DNA of 64,000 nucleotides from Neelides folsomi. Its lineage: Eukaryota > Arthropoda > Collembola > Neelipleona > Neelidae. The stretch covers positions 143,604 to 207,603 of the forward strand of contig JAQGBZ010000086.1 in NCBI GenBank assembly GCA_034687125.1. The letters are read 5' to 3'. This document shows positions 1-10,700 of the stretch, one piece after another. The notes beneath the pieces were generated by a model. That model made no database searches. It saw nothing but the letters and a program-made list of their open reading frames with translations, and was not told where the DNA came from. The translations under genes were made by a program, and so were the position numbers. The stretch's first letter is position 1. The number at the start of each line of letters is the position of its first letter.

Positions 1-229
1 GTGTGTCAATTTCCATAAATTTCCCCTTCCCGCCCTTCTTAAACCCGGGAAAGGTGGAGCGAAAAGGTGAAGGGGAAATTCCATAAAATCCACAAAATAA
101 CCTTCGACTTCTTCTCATTTCACTCAGACAATACAAACCTTCAGTCTCAATTTGAAAAAACTAACTTCACACCCAAAATACTCTTTTTCTTCCCTCATTT
201 CTTTCCCATTTTATTTCCAATATTCTTTC
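1..229. other. Non-genic, pyrimidine-rich lead-in
   Basis: No gene is visible. The first 75 bases are mixed (CCCGGG at about 46, then purine-rich). From about 80 to 229 the + strand is C/T-rich and forms the left flank of the first alternating core. Confidence 0.6.
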
Positions 230-345
230 CCTTTACATAAATACATATATGGTACATATGGTACATATGTAAATATCATATCATCCATATGCATACATAC
301 TTATGTAATATCCATATATCCTTTCTTTATCATTTTCTTATCTTT
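230..345. repeat. Alternating Y-R (TATA/TACATA) core
   Basis: Alternating pyrimidine-purine tract containing GGTACATAT twice in tandem (251-259, 260-268) and several CATATG sites. The left flank is C-rich and the right flank becomes G-rich from about 384. Confidence 0.7.
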
Positions 346-376
346 CCTATTCTTTCTTTATGCTTTCTTTCATATA

Positions 377-467
377 GTTCCTTATGGAGTTCTACATAGA
401 GTTCTATAGAAGTCCAAATAGAGTTCCTGAGTTCCTCATGAAGTTCCAAAGTTCCTCATGAAGTTGG
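377..467. repeat. Degenerate AGTTCC tandem array
   Basis: Repeated GAGTTC/AGTTCC words; AGTTCCTCATGAAGTT occurs twice near 430-465. It lies in the G-rich shoulder to the right of the first core. The unit is irregular (10-19 bp), so slippage is likely. Confidence 0.6.
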
Positions 468-719
468 ATCGATCAAGTTGAGCTAATAATGTTAAAGAGG
501 AATAAAGAATTCCAATTTTTTTCAATTGCCTCCAGCCTCCTCCGATTCCTATCAAAATGTTACGAGGATGACAAAACAAGGAGTGGGCCGCTCATCTTCC
601 CCTCCCGATTCAATTTCGGATCAATTGGAGAACCTAAGTGGCACTGGAGCATTTCCTGTCTTTACACTCAACACAAGAACCTTTGAACAATCTTTATACG
701 CTTTTCACTTCATGCGCCA
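468..719. other. Non-genic GC-richer stretch
   Basis: Short purine-rich and pyrimidine-rich patches alternate. Overlapping frames of 65 and 103 codons run here, but they share no motif and their composition mirrors the base bias, so no gene is called. The end (655-720) is C/A-rich and leads into the next core. Confidence 0.5.
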
Positions 720-965
720 ATACAACAAGTCCTCTTTTGATACATGCAATATACCAAATACAACTGTAATATACAAAATACCTATTTATATGCAAGTACA
801 ATTGTATCATTTAAAATCATACATACTATATATTTAAACCCATTCCATATAACTTTGATATAATATCAGTTATAAGTATGTAGTTACATACAGTTACAAC
901 TTCTTGCTTTAACATATTGTAAATCCATATATAGGTACTTCTATATTTACAATTCTCCATACAAT
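720..965. repeat. Alternating Y-R core
   Basis: Long TACA/TATA-rich tract. It is an exception to the usual skew pattern: C-rich sequence continues on its right side (965-1080). Confidence 0.6.
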
Positions 966-1440
966 TTCAAATAAATTTCTCATACAAATCTTCAGATCTT
1001 CCCAAGACGCCTGGAAGCATCAAAAGAATAAAAAGTAAGTAATTAAATTTACACTTTCCAACTTCATCTCCAAATCCCTGAAAAGCTTTTGTTCATATTT
1101 TTCTCTTTTTTTCATTTCCATCTAATCTTCAATTCTTCAATTGAGAATAAAATCCTTCCGTTTCTTATTGTTATGATCTTGTGTTTTAATTTAAATTCAA
1201 GAAAACAATTAGAAAATATAAAAATAAAAATGATAAAAAACTAACCTAACTAAATTCAAATCTTTCTCAATTTTAATATTTTAATAATATTTATTGTTAG
1301 ACATATTTATTACATATGGGACATGGCATATTTACATCTTTAAAATTATATTGGAATAATTATTTAAATATTAAAATAAATAATTTTAGTGATCAGTTTG
1401 TAAGTGTAAAAAGGTCTTTGTGTGTGATTAAAGTTGAATG
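966..1440. other. Non-genic; C/T-rich then A/T-rich block
   Basis: Pyrimidine-rich to about 1140, then almost pure A/T (1195-1385) with AATATTTA-type words. Nothing gene-like is seen. Confidence 0.5.
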
Positions 1441-1919
1441 AAAAGGGGGCCTAAAGAAAACACCTGTTCTTCTCCCTTACTCGGATGAAAGTGAAGGAGG
1501 AAGATCCGGACGGCCCCTTGAATAAACTCCAAGAGCTCAAACACTTCTCAATAAGAGGCTTTTTTCTTTCTCGGGGAGTGGGCAAGTTCCGGCGGATTAC
1601 TTTCCACTCTCTTCTCCATTTTGAAGGAAAGTCAACAAAGCCACAAGCTGAGTCAACTCCCAACATCTTCCTTTTACCTGCTCCCAAATCCCACACAGCG
1701 CTAATGAACCACCGCCAAATTCATTACTTTCCTAACCCAAGTTAAAGATCCAACTTACAACTCCCCCAAGAAACAACTTTGTTCTTCAAAGAGGATTCCA
1801 AACAACGAGGGCTAATGGGGATTAATTATTCCGAAGACAAAACATCCAAACTTTACAACAACTTCCTCTTTTAACCAATAACCAAAATACACACTTCTTA
1901 AATTTACACTTCCTCACTT
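1441..1919. other. Non-genic GC-richer segment
   Basis: Starts with a G run (AAAAGGGGGCC), then mixes purine and pyrimidine patches and ends C/A-rich toward 1919. Frames of 81 and 86 codons lie on opposite strands over the same bases, and neither has recognisable content. Confidence 0.5.
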
Positions 1920-2060
1920 CCTATATAAATATAAATACATGTACAGAATATATGTATATAACATACAGAATATATTTTACAAATATATCAGAAATGTACA
2001 AATATTATTTCAATTTTAGCTATGTACCATATACAAATTTTACCAGAACCAGGAATCTAA
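1920..2060. repeat. Alternating Y-R core
   Basis: Repeated ATACAGAATATAT and TATAAATA words. The left flank (1830-1920) is strongly C/A-rich. The right flank (2130-2250) is G-rich with GAAAGGAA/GAAGACGAAGG. Confidence 0.65.
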
Positions 2061-2159
2061 ATATTAAAAATGCATGTATGATTATATCATTATTTAGAAT
2101 ATTTAATCAAAGCGGCATTTTTAAGAATGTAATAAGTATGGTTAATTATATGCAGAGAT

Positions 2160-2433
2160 AAGTTCCAGGTTCGGGTTTTTTGCATAGAAAGGAATGAAAG
2201 GAACATAACGAAGACGAAGGATTTGTGAAGGGTATAAATTGTCACAGCATGTGATAATGAACCCGAGACTTCAACCCAGGGCTTCCTATCTTCACCTTCG
2301 ACCTTCACTCATTCGCTCCTTCATTCTCCGTGCTTGGGATGTTGGATCAAAATCCAGTCTATGACTAAAAGATCTTTCTGTTACAAATATACTCAAAATG
2401 AGAGATCCTTATACAGATCTGTAGCTAGATATT
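2160..2433. other. Non-genic; purine-rich then pyrimidine-rich
   Basis: G/A-rich to about 2260, flips to C/T-rich (2270-2325), then short mixed sequence. It shows one complete R-to-Y half-cycle with no gene. Confidence 0.5.
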
Positions 2434-2481
2434 ATACTGTGATATCCCAATATATATAATATATCTCGTGTATCACAGTAT
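2434..2481. repeat. Inverted repeat with TA-rich loop
   Basis: TACTGTGATA at 2435-2444 is the exact reverse complement of TATCACAGTA at 2471-2480, with one further paired base on each outer side. The loop is a TATATAATATAT tract, so this could extrude as a cruciform. Confidence 0.7.
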
Positions 2482-3099
2482 GTATATCTCATAAGTTTAA
2501 AAGGATAATCCACCAGGTCCTTATAAATACCATCACCGCCAACCACCGCAACGCATCTCAATTACCTCATCCCAAAATATTTTCCCAACGTCTCACACCA
2601 AGTCAGAAAACATTGGAGAAAGAGATGTTGAACATCTCTAATACTTCTAGGTTCTTTAGATTAATCATTATTTATTATTCAAATATATTCCATTTGAACA
2701 TGACCTACTTCAAACATTTCAAAACAAAGCCCAAAGAGGTTCAAAGTAATCAAAATACAAATGAACCACAATAAAGTAAATACAATTTCGGGATTTGAAA
2801 ATATGAAGATCTGAACATTGTGACAATTTATAAATATTTAAATAAATAAGTATATGCAAAAATGCGGGTGTTTTTATTATTTATATTATGCAATACGCTT
2901 TATTATGATTTCCTTCTTTGTAATATTATACACTTGTATCGTATTGTATTATTTAGATCCTATTTACATTTATGAATTTCCATCTTACATAAAATTGGAT
3001 AAAATGATATTTTCCCTTCAATAAAACCTTTACGTGACATTGATGCTCAATTTTCTCCCTTGTTCTCCAAAATTCTAACAAATTCACAAAATCCCCTGA
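2482..3099. other. Non-genic; C-rich then AT-rich
   Basis: 2510-2600 is C/A-rich (CACCGCCAACCACCGC). 2640-3050 is AT-rich with a weak alternating patch at 2880-2960. No gene is seen. Confidence 0.5.
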
Positions 3100-3259
3100 G
3101 AAAGAAATTCATCTTGAAAATTCATCCAAAAATTCATTTCGAAAATTCATCCAAAAATTCATTTCGAAAATTCAGAATTCCATTTTTGAAAGTCAGAAAA
3201 TCCATTTTGAAAATTCAGAAAATCCATTTAGAAAATTTAGAATATTCATTTTGAAAATT
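3100..3259. repeat. Tandem array, 21-25 bp unit
   Basis: Six units beginning GAAAATTCA: two nearly identical 25-bp copies (3116-3140, 3141-3165), then four 21-22 bp variants starting at 3166, 3188, 3209 and 3231. The frame through it is a translation of the repeat, not a protein. Confidence 0.85.
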
Positions 3260-3599
3260 GAAGCTAAGAATGGAAATAACGAGGCTGTTATTTAATCCTT
3301 TATTTTCTCATTATTTTCTCTGTCTCTTAAAACCGAAAGACGAAAATTTGAAATGTCTCCAGAGGTTGAAATTTCCGTCTGACCGACCGCAAATGTCCCA
3401 AAATTCCCAACTGTTGCAAATATTCATCTTCCCAGAATTCCTCCTTCCCTTTAAGTAAGTAGATTTGGGACTAATTGGAATTGTAAATGCCAGAAGGACG
3501 AATGAGATACAAATTAAAGGGAATTTCACTCCGATAATAATTCCCTTTCTTCTCCTGATAACAAAAGACGCCTCAAGACCCAATTCACCCAATTCTCAA
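3260..3599. other. Non-genic segment
   Basis: Mixed purine and pyrimidine patches, with overlapping short frames on both strands (66 and 93 codons) and no recognisable content. Becomes C/A-rich at 3575-3600 before the next core. Confidence 0.5.
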
Positions 3600-3900
3600 A
3601 CTTTGAATATAAAATGATATAAAATGACATTCTCATTATAACCCCTATTATACCATCTCAGGTTATAAAACCATATATATCCCTATATCAAATATTATAT
3701 CCATCTCTATTACACAATTTACGCATGACATTAATAAACTACCTTTAGTCCTTTTGTTCAACTTGAATGTAAATTTTGTATATTAAACCATTCTTCGTAA
3801 GATCATATACCTGTATCTTCTCTGGGCATACTTAATATGTATAATATATAATAATTATGTATAATATCCATATTAAAATATTTTATATATTAAAATAACT
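3600..3900. repeat. Alternating Y-R core (split)
   Basis: Two TATA-rich parts, 3600-3720 and 3825-3900. AAAATGATATA/AAAATGACAT is repeated at the start and TATGTATAATAT is repeated in the second part. Confidence 0.55.
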
Positions 3901-4155
3901 AAAAGTAGGACAATGGGAATAAAACTAGGATAATAATTTGAGTAATATAATTTAACATTTTATATCTTCATTCTCTCAGGCCTTTCTCACACCAACCCTT
4001 ATAAGACGTATCGTACCTTGAATATCTTGAGAAAGAAGAAGTTAATTTCATAAATTACCACGTATCTCGGCCGTAAGATCTAAAAGGATCTGAAACCACA
4101 AGAAAGAACCTGAAATAAACCTACAAAGGATTCCTCCATTCCTTTCATTATTTTA

Positions 4156-4193
4156 TCGGCCCTTGATGATAGGGGTCGGATTGGAAGGGCCGA
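4156..4193. repeat. GC-rich inverted repeat
   Basis: TCGGCCCTT (4156-4164) pairs exactly with AAGGGCCGA (4185-4193) across a 20-base loop. It is unusual in being GC-rich within an AT-rich region. No function can be assigned. Confidence 0.65.
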
Positions 4194-4286
4194 CACGAAG
4201 GGCTTCCAAAAAGGCTTCTACACATCTTCACGTAACCTCTACATCAATTCCTACCTGTACATAATTCCAGATAACTTAAGGGATCC

Positions 4287-4385
4287 TCAGGTAAATCCTT
4301 GTATAAATCCTAATGTAAATCCTAAACCAGACGTAAATCCAAAGTGAATCTATCCAAACTGAGATAAACTTCAGGTAAATCCAGG
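4287..4385. repeat. Degenerate GTAAATCC array
   Basis: TAAATCC or a close variant recurs at least five times with irregular 10-40 bp spacing, often as CAGGTAAATCC. Confidence 0.55.
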
Positions 4386-4800
4386 TATATTTATAAGCAG
4401 GTGAATCAAAGTATCAGTTTGAACTTGAGCGTATCTCACGTACGCGTCGACCATTGTAAATCCAAGGTCGGTCTAATGGGCTTCCTACATTGAAATACAT
4501 TGAAGTGAAGGTGAAGATCCAAGTTTTGGTTCCTTAACATCTTGATCACGACAAGGGAAAAGTTCGTCGTTGGAGACTCAGGTTGGCGGCCCTCGTTAAG
4601 AGAGAAATGTGGGTGGGAGAGAATCAATCCTTTTTCTATCTCTTGAACCTCCGTTTCTCTGTGGAGGGGCAAGTGATCCAGATTATCATTATTAGACTTC
4701 TCCGACCCTTTTTCAATGCCCTTGCTGACATAACCAAACCACTCGGTCTGATAGCTCAAAGATAATTCCTATAATTCCTCAGGGTAAACAAACATTTATT
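4386..4800. other. Non-genic GC-richer segment
   Basis: A 107-codon frame on the minus strand and a 60-codon frame on the plus strand overlap. Neither shows a motif or splice-compatible continuation, so no gene is called. Confidence 0.45.
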
Positions 4801-5160
4801 CTCCTTGTCCGACAATCAACTCCACCCTTTTTGAATCTAATCTTAAAATATAAACCAAATCAAAATGATATCCAAATCAATCCTGAACCAAATCAACCAA
4901 ATCAAAATAATACAAAAAGTATTTCAAAATAAAATCAAAGCCTCACAAAAACTGGCTAACTAAAATAAAAAATCTGATTAATTCCAATATTAAAAAGATT
5001 TAAAAAAATATCAATCGGAAAAATGAAAATTCCTTTAAAATGAAGAATAAAGAAAGAATAATTGAAGGAATCAAAAGGATGAATTGATGAAAATAATGAA
5101 AATAAATATTTGTAAAATGACCCAATTTGATTAAAATGGTTCAAGAAATGATGATGAAGG
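4801..5160. repeat. A-rich low-complexity block (AAATC/AAAT words)
   Basis: AAATCAA-type words recur from about 4855 to 4940, followed by an A/G-rich tract (5000-5160) with almost no C on the + strand. Low complexity, no gene. Confidence 0.55.
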
Positions 5161-5639
5161 GGAAAGCGCGGAGCCACCGAGGCGGAAATTGACAGACTTC
5201 ATTCCTCTCCACTTTTCTCCGCCCGACCGCCCAACACAGGCGGACCGAAGGGAATAAATTAAAGAGAGCGTAATTTGAAGGGAATTCTCCCATGAAGTCT
5301 CCGGCCGACCAAAAGAAAATTCCGTTTATGACCCGACAGATTAGCCACCGTCAATAAAAGGAAGACGTGGAAGGAGAAAACTCCACATCTGTCGCCATCC
5401 GCCCGACTCCAATCAATCCACTCACTTAATAACCTCTTTTTAACTATAACTTATATAAACTGAATCTTCCTCTATAAAATAGGCTTATTAAATAGGCTTA
5501 TAAAATAACCCCAAAAAATCAAAGTGCATCTGAAGACATCCAAAGGGCCAAAAAACGAGAAAAAAACAATCGCGTCTCTTTGTCTCGTCATTTCTAACCA
5601 CTCCAAAGTAGAACAAAAGTATTATTAAGTCCAGTCAAT
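5161..5639. other. Non-genic, relatively GC-rich segment
   Basis: One of the more GC-rich parts of the window (CCGCCCGACCGCCC at about 5220). It alternates G/A-rich and C/T-rich patches and ends C/T-rich before the next core. No frame of note. Confidence 0.5.
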
Positions 5640-5960
5640 TCCTCCTTATAAATACTGTATTGTAGTACATATGTATACAAGTTGTATAGAATACATATTA
5701 AATACATATATGTATGTATTGTACAGTTGAATGTAATGCGGTTGTAATATTATGCTAATTCGAAGTCGAATAAATAATAAATGCCAAAAGGAATTCTCGC
5801 CGTCGCTCGTGTAATCGGTCTCTTGAATTGTAATGAAGGCTCCCAAAATCATTCCCGATACTTCCTTTAATATCCCAAATATTATCATCTAAATAATACC
5901 GGTATTACTTCTCCGGTATACTTCTCCAGTATAAGGCCCTTTGGTATATCATTACATATA
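5640..5960. repeat. Alternating Y-R core (split)
   Basis: 5640-5740 is TACATATGTATA-rich and 5890-5960 is rich in CCGGTAT/CCAGTAT repeats. The first part has a G-rich right shoulder (5725-5755). Confidence 0.6.
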
Positions 5961-6239
5961 TTTCTCCATACAGATTCTTTTATATGATTCAAAGTCCGAG
6001 ATTCTCCATAGACTTGTCTTGTTGAAGGCCCCCATATTCAAATTACAGTTTGCGTAGCTGAATGGGCGGGAACATTGAAGTAGAGCAATCAAAAAAGGAT
6101 TAAAGTTCTTCATAAATGTCAGCGTTTCTCCATTCGTCATTCACGGAAGGAATACTTATCTAATTCCTACCTAATAATGTGACTGCTTTGCTATTAACAA
6201 TAATACGCAAAATGCATATTAAAGTTCAAGGAATATTCA
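5961..6239. other. Non-genic segment
   Basis: Mixed composition with a G-rich patch near 6060. No gene is seen. Confidence 0.45.
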
Positions 6240-6430
6240 AACCTAAAATCATCATATAAATACAAATCCAGTATAACTAATATATCTGTATATCTAAATC
6301 CGTTAATATAAATTCCTATTAAATTAACTTTAGGTAAAACTACATATACCGAACCTGTCTTTACATAGAGTATTTAGTAATGGTATGTAATGGTATGTAT
6401 AGGATATTGTTAATATATTCGTCCCTTTAA
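6240..6430. repeat. Alternating Y-R core with CA-to-TG switch
   Basis: The left half uses ATATAAATACAAATCC-type words. The right half contains GGTATGTAAT and GGTATGTATAGG. A clear example of the strand switch inside a core. Confidence 0.65.
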
Positions 6431-6799
6431 TTTTCAGATGCAAAATGAAGAGAGTGTAAGTGCATTAGGAAGGGTTGTAATGATCATAAAAAGACTCGGG
6501 CACATAATATTTTTCTCCGACTCTCCTTCTAATGGGCCGTGTGAGAGGTGCGTCGCCAGGGCAGGTGGATTGGGAAGGAAAAAACCAAACCTTCCAGGTA
6601 CCTCCAAAAGAACTCCAAAGAACTCTAAACAACTCCGATGGACTCCAATGGACCAGTTTGAATCTCTCGGTCGTAAAAGTGTGTGTGTGTGTGGAAAAGG
6701 CCGAAGATCCTCCGCTCGCCAGCTGCTCCTCCTTCATCATCATCCAAAACATCTCGACCTCTCCGACCCACCCTTTTTATAAACATCAGCTACCAACTC
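6431..6799. other. Non-genic half-cycle: G/A-rich then C/T-rich
   Basis: Purine/G-rich from 6435 to about 6590, mixed, then strongly C-rich: 6721-6800 has 32 C against 5 G by hand count. Three overlapping frames (95-114 codons) run through it on both strands without motifs. (GT)7 lies at 6679-6693. Confidence 0.55.
6679..6693. repeat. (GT)7 microsatellite
   Basis: Uninterrupted GT dinucleotide run followed by GG. Confidence 0.9.
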
Positions 6800-6960
6800 A
6801 CACTCACCACACAATATATACAAAATACAGATAATATATCTTATACAAAAATCACATAGAAAATTCAAATTCAAAAATCAGTTGGATGATATAAGATTTT
6901 ATGTATTTTATACTATAGGTATGTAAATTATATAAAATATAGCGAATATTAATATTCAAT
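6800..6960. repeat. Alternating Y-R core, textbook flanks
   Basis: ATATATACAAAATACAG on the left, TAGGTATGTAAATTA on the right. The left 80 bp have 32 C and 5 G. The 80 bp at 6961-7040 have 25 G and 5 C. Confidence 0.7.
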
Positions 6961-7899
6961 AAAATTGGGATAGTGTGTGTGTAATGGGAAATCTCTGATA
7001 TTTGAGCTATAGTAAATGGAAGGAGTGTGAGAGCCTTAAGGCCAAGCTTCCTTTTTCATATTGTTTCATATCTCCGTGGGGGGAAAGAGCCGCTAATGAG
7101 AATCCGGGAGTCAAGTGTCCCGAAAGGAATGAGCAATTAGAGAAAAAGGAGCTTTGTGAGCTCAGCTAATTTTGATTAATTTTCCCATGTACAAAAGGGA
7201 CGGATCTTCCATATTAAATATTTAATCTTCTTCTAAAACACCACTTGACTTCAAATTTTTATATTCTTCAAAACCAAAATCACTTTTACTTTTTAACTTT
7301 TGCTTCTTCTTCTTCTACTTCTATTTTATCCTATGTTAAATTACGTAACCCCAAGCTTTGAATTTTAACTCCGTTAAATTTCTCTTAATTCCCTATTAAT
7401 TATCAAATGATTAAAATCAATAAATCAAAATCCAATTAAATTACCTAAATTGAAACATGATGAAGAAATGTATTAATATTTTTGAAGTGGCTGTTGAGAG
7501 GATTGATGAGATCAAAAAATAAAAACCCGACCTTGACATTTGCCCTCTGTGAATCTCCGCTCTGGTTTTCCGGACGATAATGGAGGAGTCATGATCGCAT
7601 TATGAGCATCGCTCATCTTCATGCAAATGAAGGAACCAGGTGTAATAAAATAAACAACCGAGGGATCTTCCTCCTCCTCTCCCCTCCTCTAATTGCACGT
7701 TTAAATAAACATTATTTGCATAGGATGAGTTGTGGTTCTTCCCCGCCTGCCTTCTCCGCTCGATTATGATGTTAAACCTTAAGGGCGCCTTGCACAACTT
7801 TAAATTTTCCATTGTGGCTTATGGCTAAACACGCCTTAATTCACTACTTCAACACAACACCAGAAACCCAAGTTTAATGAACATACCAAAATGAATACT
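6961..7899. other. Non-genic segment between cores
   Basis: G-rich to about 7160. AT- and pyrimidine-rich at 7200-7450. A GC-richer patch at 7530-7780 includes CCTCCTCCTCTCCCCTCCTC-like pyrimidine runs, then C/A-rich sequence to 7900. The longest frame is 70 codons; no gene. Confidence 0.5.
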
Positions 7900-8030
7900 T
7901 ATCCTATCCTTATAATAAATCTCTCATACATACAGTAATTACATAAATATATAATACAGTATCATATCAGTATGTATCATATCAGTTCAATATATATATA
8001 ATACAGTATATATTATAGCAGTATTTTTAA
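7900..8030. repeat. Alternating Y-R core with internal duplications
   Basis: ATAATACAGTAT occurs twice (about 7950 and 7999), and CAGTATCATAT / AGTATGTATCATAT are tandem near 7958-7985. Left flank C/A-rich, right flank (8040-8090) G-rich. Confidence 0.65.
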
Positions 8031-8507
8031 ATTTAATGTTTAATGAGTGAAAAGACCAAGGTAAAGTTTAGTTTAGGATTTGAACTATCGGAATATGTTA
8101 ATAATAAACGAGGCCCATTTTTCAAATTCGCGTGTCTTGGTTGGTGAAGTATGTGAGAAATAATCGGGTGTTTGGGCCAATTTGAATTTGGTCCCTAATT
8201 GAACTTCTTTCACTCCTTTTTTTCTTCTCCCATAATGGAATGAATTGCCAGGTAGTGTTTGGGTTCTTTTATTGTCAAAGACATTCTGAGGCGGTCGTAA
8301 AAAAACTCGGGGTGAGACACAGGGGGCAAATTATGCATATTATGTCCCTTTGAATATTTCTGGCTGGCTAATATTCTCAAACCTCTCAATTTGCCAAGGA
8401 ATCGATCTGAGTCCGGAATAATCCAAAAAGGAGATTATAACACTTTTCCCCTTCGCCCACAAATCAAACATCAAGTATCGGAAATTTAATTTTCTTTCCT
8501 TTCCAAA
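8031..8507. other. Non-genic segment
   Basis: G/T-rich from 8035 to about 8190, mixed to 8340, then C/T-rich. No gene. Confidence 0.45.
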
Positions 8508-8615
8508 TCCCTCCGAATTTTCCTCTGAATTTTCCTCCAAATTCTGAGTTCAATTCTATAATTCTCAGTTCTCATCTGAGCTCTCTGAGTTTTCTGAGTT
8601 CTCTCCTGAGCGTTT
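8508..8615. repeat. Degenerate CTGAGTT / TCCTCTGAATTT arrays
   Basis: Three copies of a 14-bp CTCTGAATTTTC-like word (about 8511-8545) run into repeated CTGAG words (8543-8612). Confidence 0.65.
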
Positions 8616-9104
8616 CTCTCAATTTGTTCCGAATGAAAGAAATGAGATGTTAAGTTTTCTCACTTCGGATCCGATCCAAATGGTTTGAATCGGAGGATCC
8701 GAAATTCTGTCCGAATCGGAGAAGTTGAAATGTTTGAAAGTTGAAGAGGTTTAAAGAATTGTTCCGAAGAAAGGGTTCTTTCTTCCCTCTCAATTAAACG
8801 CCTCTCTTGAGTAAAGAAAGTTCCGCCCTATTAAAACTTTCCTCATCATCTTAAGGGGCTCATGAAGGGCGATTATGAATTTAAGAAATTTTCCTGATTA
8901 GTCGGAGGGGAGCTAATGGAGGGGAAGGGGCTGAGGGCCATCAGAGCCTCAATTATCCCATCATTACTTCCAAAGAGATGATGAGCCCCATTGGACCCAC
9001 AGACTTCATTCAAATCAATGAAAAACTCCCGAACGACTTTAAAAACTTGAAGTGAGAAAAACTGGATTTCGGTCTTCTTATAAGAAACACATAGACAATA
9101 AATT
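8616..9104. other. Non-genic segment
   Basis: Includes repeated GATCCGAA/GAATCGGA words at 8660-8725 in both orientations, then patches of both skews. A 79-codon minus-strand frame has no motif. Confidence 0.45.
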
Positions 9105-9265
9105 AGATTCATATAGATTTTATATAATTTATATGAATCTATCCAATTTATATGAATTTATACATTTACAGATAAATATATAGAATTGTAATACAATTGG
9201 ACTATAGGATTCTACATATTATATTGCATATGAATTGAAAGTGAAATGAATTTGTATATAAATTT
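9105..9265. repeat. Alternating Y-R core
   Basis: TTTATATGAAT(C/T)TAT is repeated three times near 9125-9170, then GAATTGTAATACAATT. The right shoulder is G/A-rich (9235-9330). Confidence 0.6.
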
Positions 9266-9639
9266 ATCAAGTAATAAAGTCACGCAAAGGAATGAGTTAA
9301 TGTGATTTAATATATAAAATAAATATTGGGCCTCGGAGGCCAAAGAACTTTCCCAAACTCCCCCGGATGGATTATGTGTGTAAGTGGAGATGCGGAGAGA
9401 TTAACATTCCCTCAAAATCCGCCGGCCCTCCCTTTCCCTGTACGTTGCCGGCTCCTGTTACAAATATTTTTCAACTCTGCAAAAAATACTCAAATTCCAT
9501 TCACTTTCCAATCCCACATCACTCACTACCATCAATTAAATCCAAGATACATCTAGCCCACCATACTCACACAAAAACCCTGCAGATTAATGGAGATCAT
9601 GTGAAAATTGTTTTTCTCTCCGCTCCATTTGAGATACAA
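9266..9639. other. Non-genic GC-richer half-cycle
   Basis: G-rich with GGGCCTCGGAGGCC at about 9328, flipping to C/T-rich from 9410. Strongly C/A-rich (CTCACACAAAAACCCTGC) at 9565-9590. Overlapping 76- and 107-codon frames are not supported as genes. Confidence 0.5.
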
Positions 9640-10030
9640 AATTTTAAATGCCTTTATAAACTCAATACCCTATATGAAATATATATTTAATGGAATCTGC
9701 AATATATAGGATAAAATTTGTATATAATCTATATTTGAAATATTTGCATTTCTACTCTTGTTTTAAGTATTCTCCAAATGTCCCGTTTCCCCTCATCAAA
9801 TTACACAAGTTTTTGTATAGGGATTTTATATGTAAACCAATCTGAATTTTATTCTCATTTTTATTTCTGTTTTATTTTACATTCAATTGAACTGAAAGAT
9901 TCAGTTCAATTATTTGTTCATTACATTAAGTTCAATTACATATTTTACATGGAGTTCAATTACATTTTAGCTCAATTGGGTTCCCAATTATCTGTAGATT
10001 TAGCACATCATGTAAGACTCATATTGGTAT
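9640..10030. repeat. Long TA-rich core with GTTCAATT repeats
   Basis: TATATA words at 9660-9750, then AGTTCAATTACAT-like units near 9902, 9928 and 9952 and TAGCTCAATTGGG at 9968. The skew turns to G-rich at 10020-10070. Confidence 0.55.
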
Positions 10031-10529
10031 GTGGATAATTCGGGTCAGAAAGGATTGGGTGTAAAAAGGTTCATCTGGTGCTCGTCAATTATCTCCTCAT
10101 GTTTCGCGGGGAAATCAAACGGGGCCATAAAAGGAATGCGGTGGGGAAGTTTGAGGGAGTCAACGACAACTTCTTTTTACCTTCTTTCAAAACTCCCATT
10201 TTTTATTCCTTCCATTACGCGACCATGACATTGGGACTGGAAGCCCCCAATCCATCAGAATGACAAGTTGAGATTGGTGAAGGCGGTTCCTTATTAGCAA
10301 ACTTATTTTTCATGCTCCAATTGGACTTTTTAATCCTCACCTTCCCCACCCATTAGCTCATAAACCTCGGAAAGGTCGGAAAAGGTCAAGACCAAGGAAG
10401 AGAAGAAAGAGAAAGAAAAAGTGTTTTAATTGTTACTTTAACTAATGATTTATCTCTTGGTTGGAAGATTCTTATAATTATTATGCAATTAACTTTATAA
10501 TTGCACCTTTACAATTCTCCTCAATAATA
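10031..10529. other. Non-genic segment
   Basis: G-rich to about 10160, C/T-rich at 10170-10215, GGAAAGGTC tandem (10370-10390), A/G-rich at 10395-10420. No gene. Confidence 0.5.
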
Positions 10530-10700
10530 TTGCAATAACCAATTATACATAAAATATACAAAACTACAGTTTCCTATACAATATATTATACAATTTTTTA
10601 GATTCCTGATAGATAAGTACTGTATATTTTCTGGTATATATTGTACTTTTAATTTCTGGTATATCCTACAATATTGTACGTTTTTCGTATTTTGTACAAG
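10530..10700. repeat. Alternating Y-R core
   Basis: Left side has TATACATAAAATATACAAAAC; TTTCTGGTATAT is duplicated at about 10628 and 10651. The right side is G/T-rich (10705-10765). Confidence 0.6.

Noticed and set aside
6721-6780. Pyrimidine tract before an AT core as a possible splice acceptor or promoter
   Set aside because: The same pattern recurs at most cores with no adjoining frame, so it belongs to the composition wave rather than to a gene.
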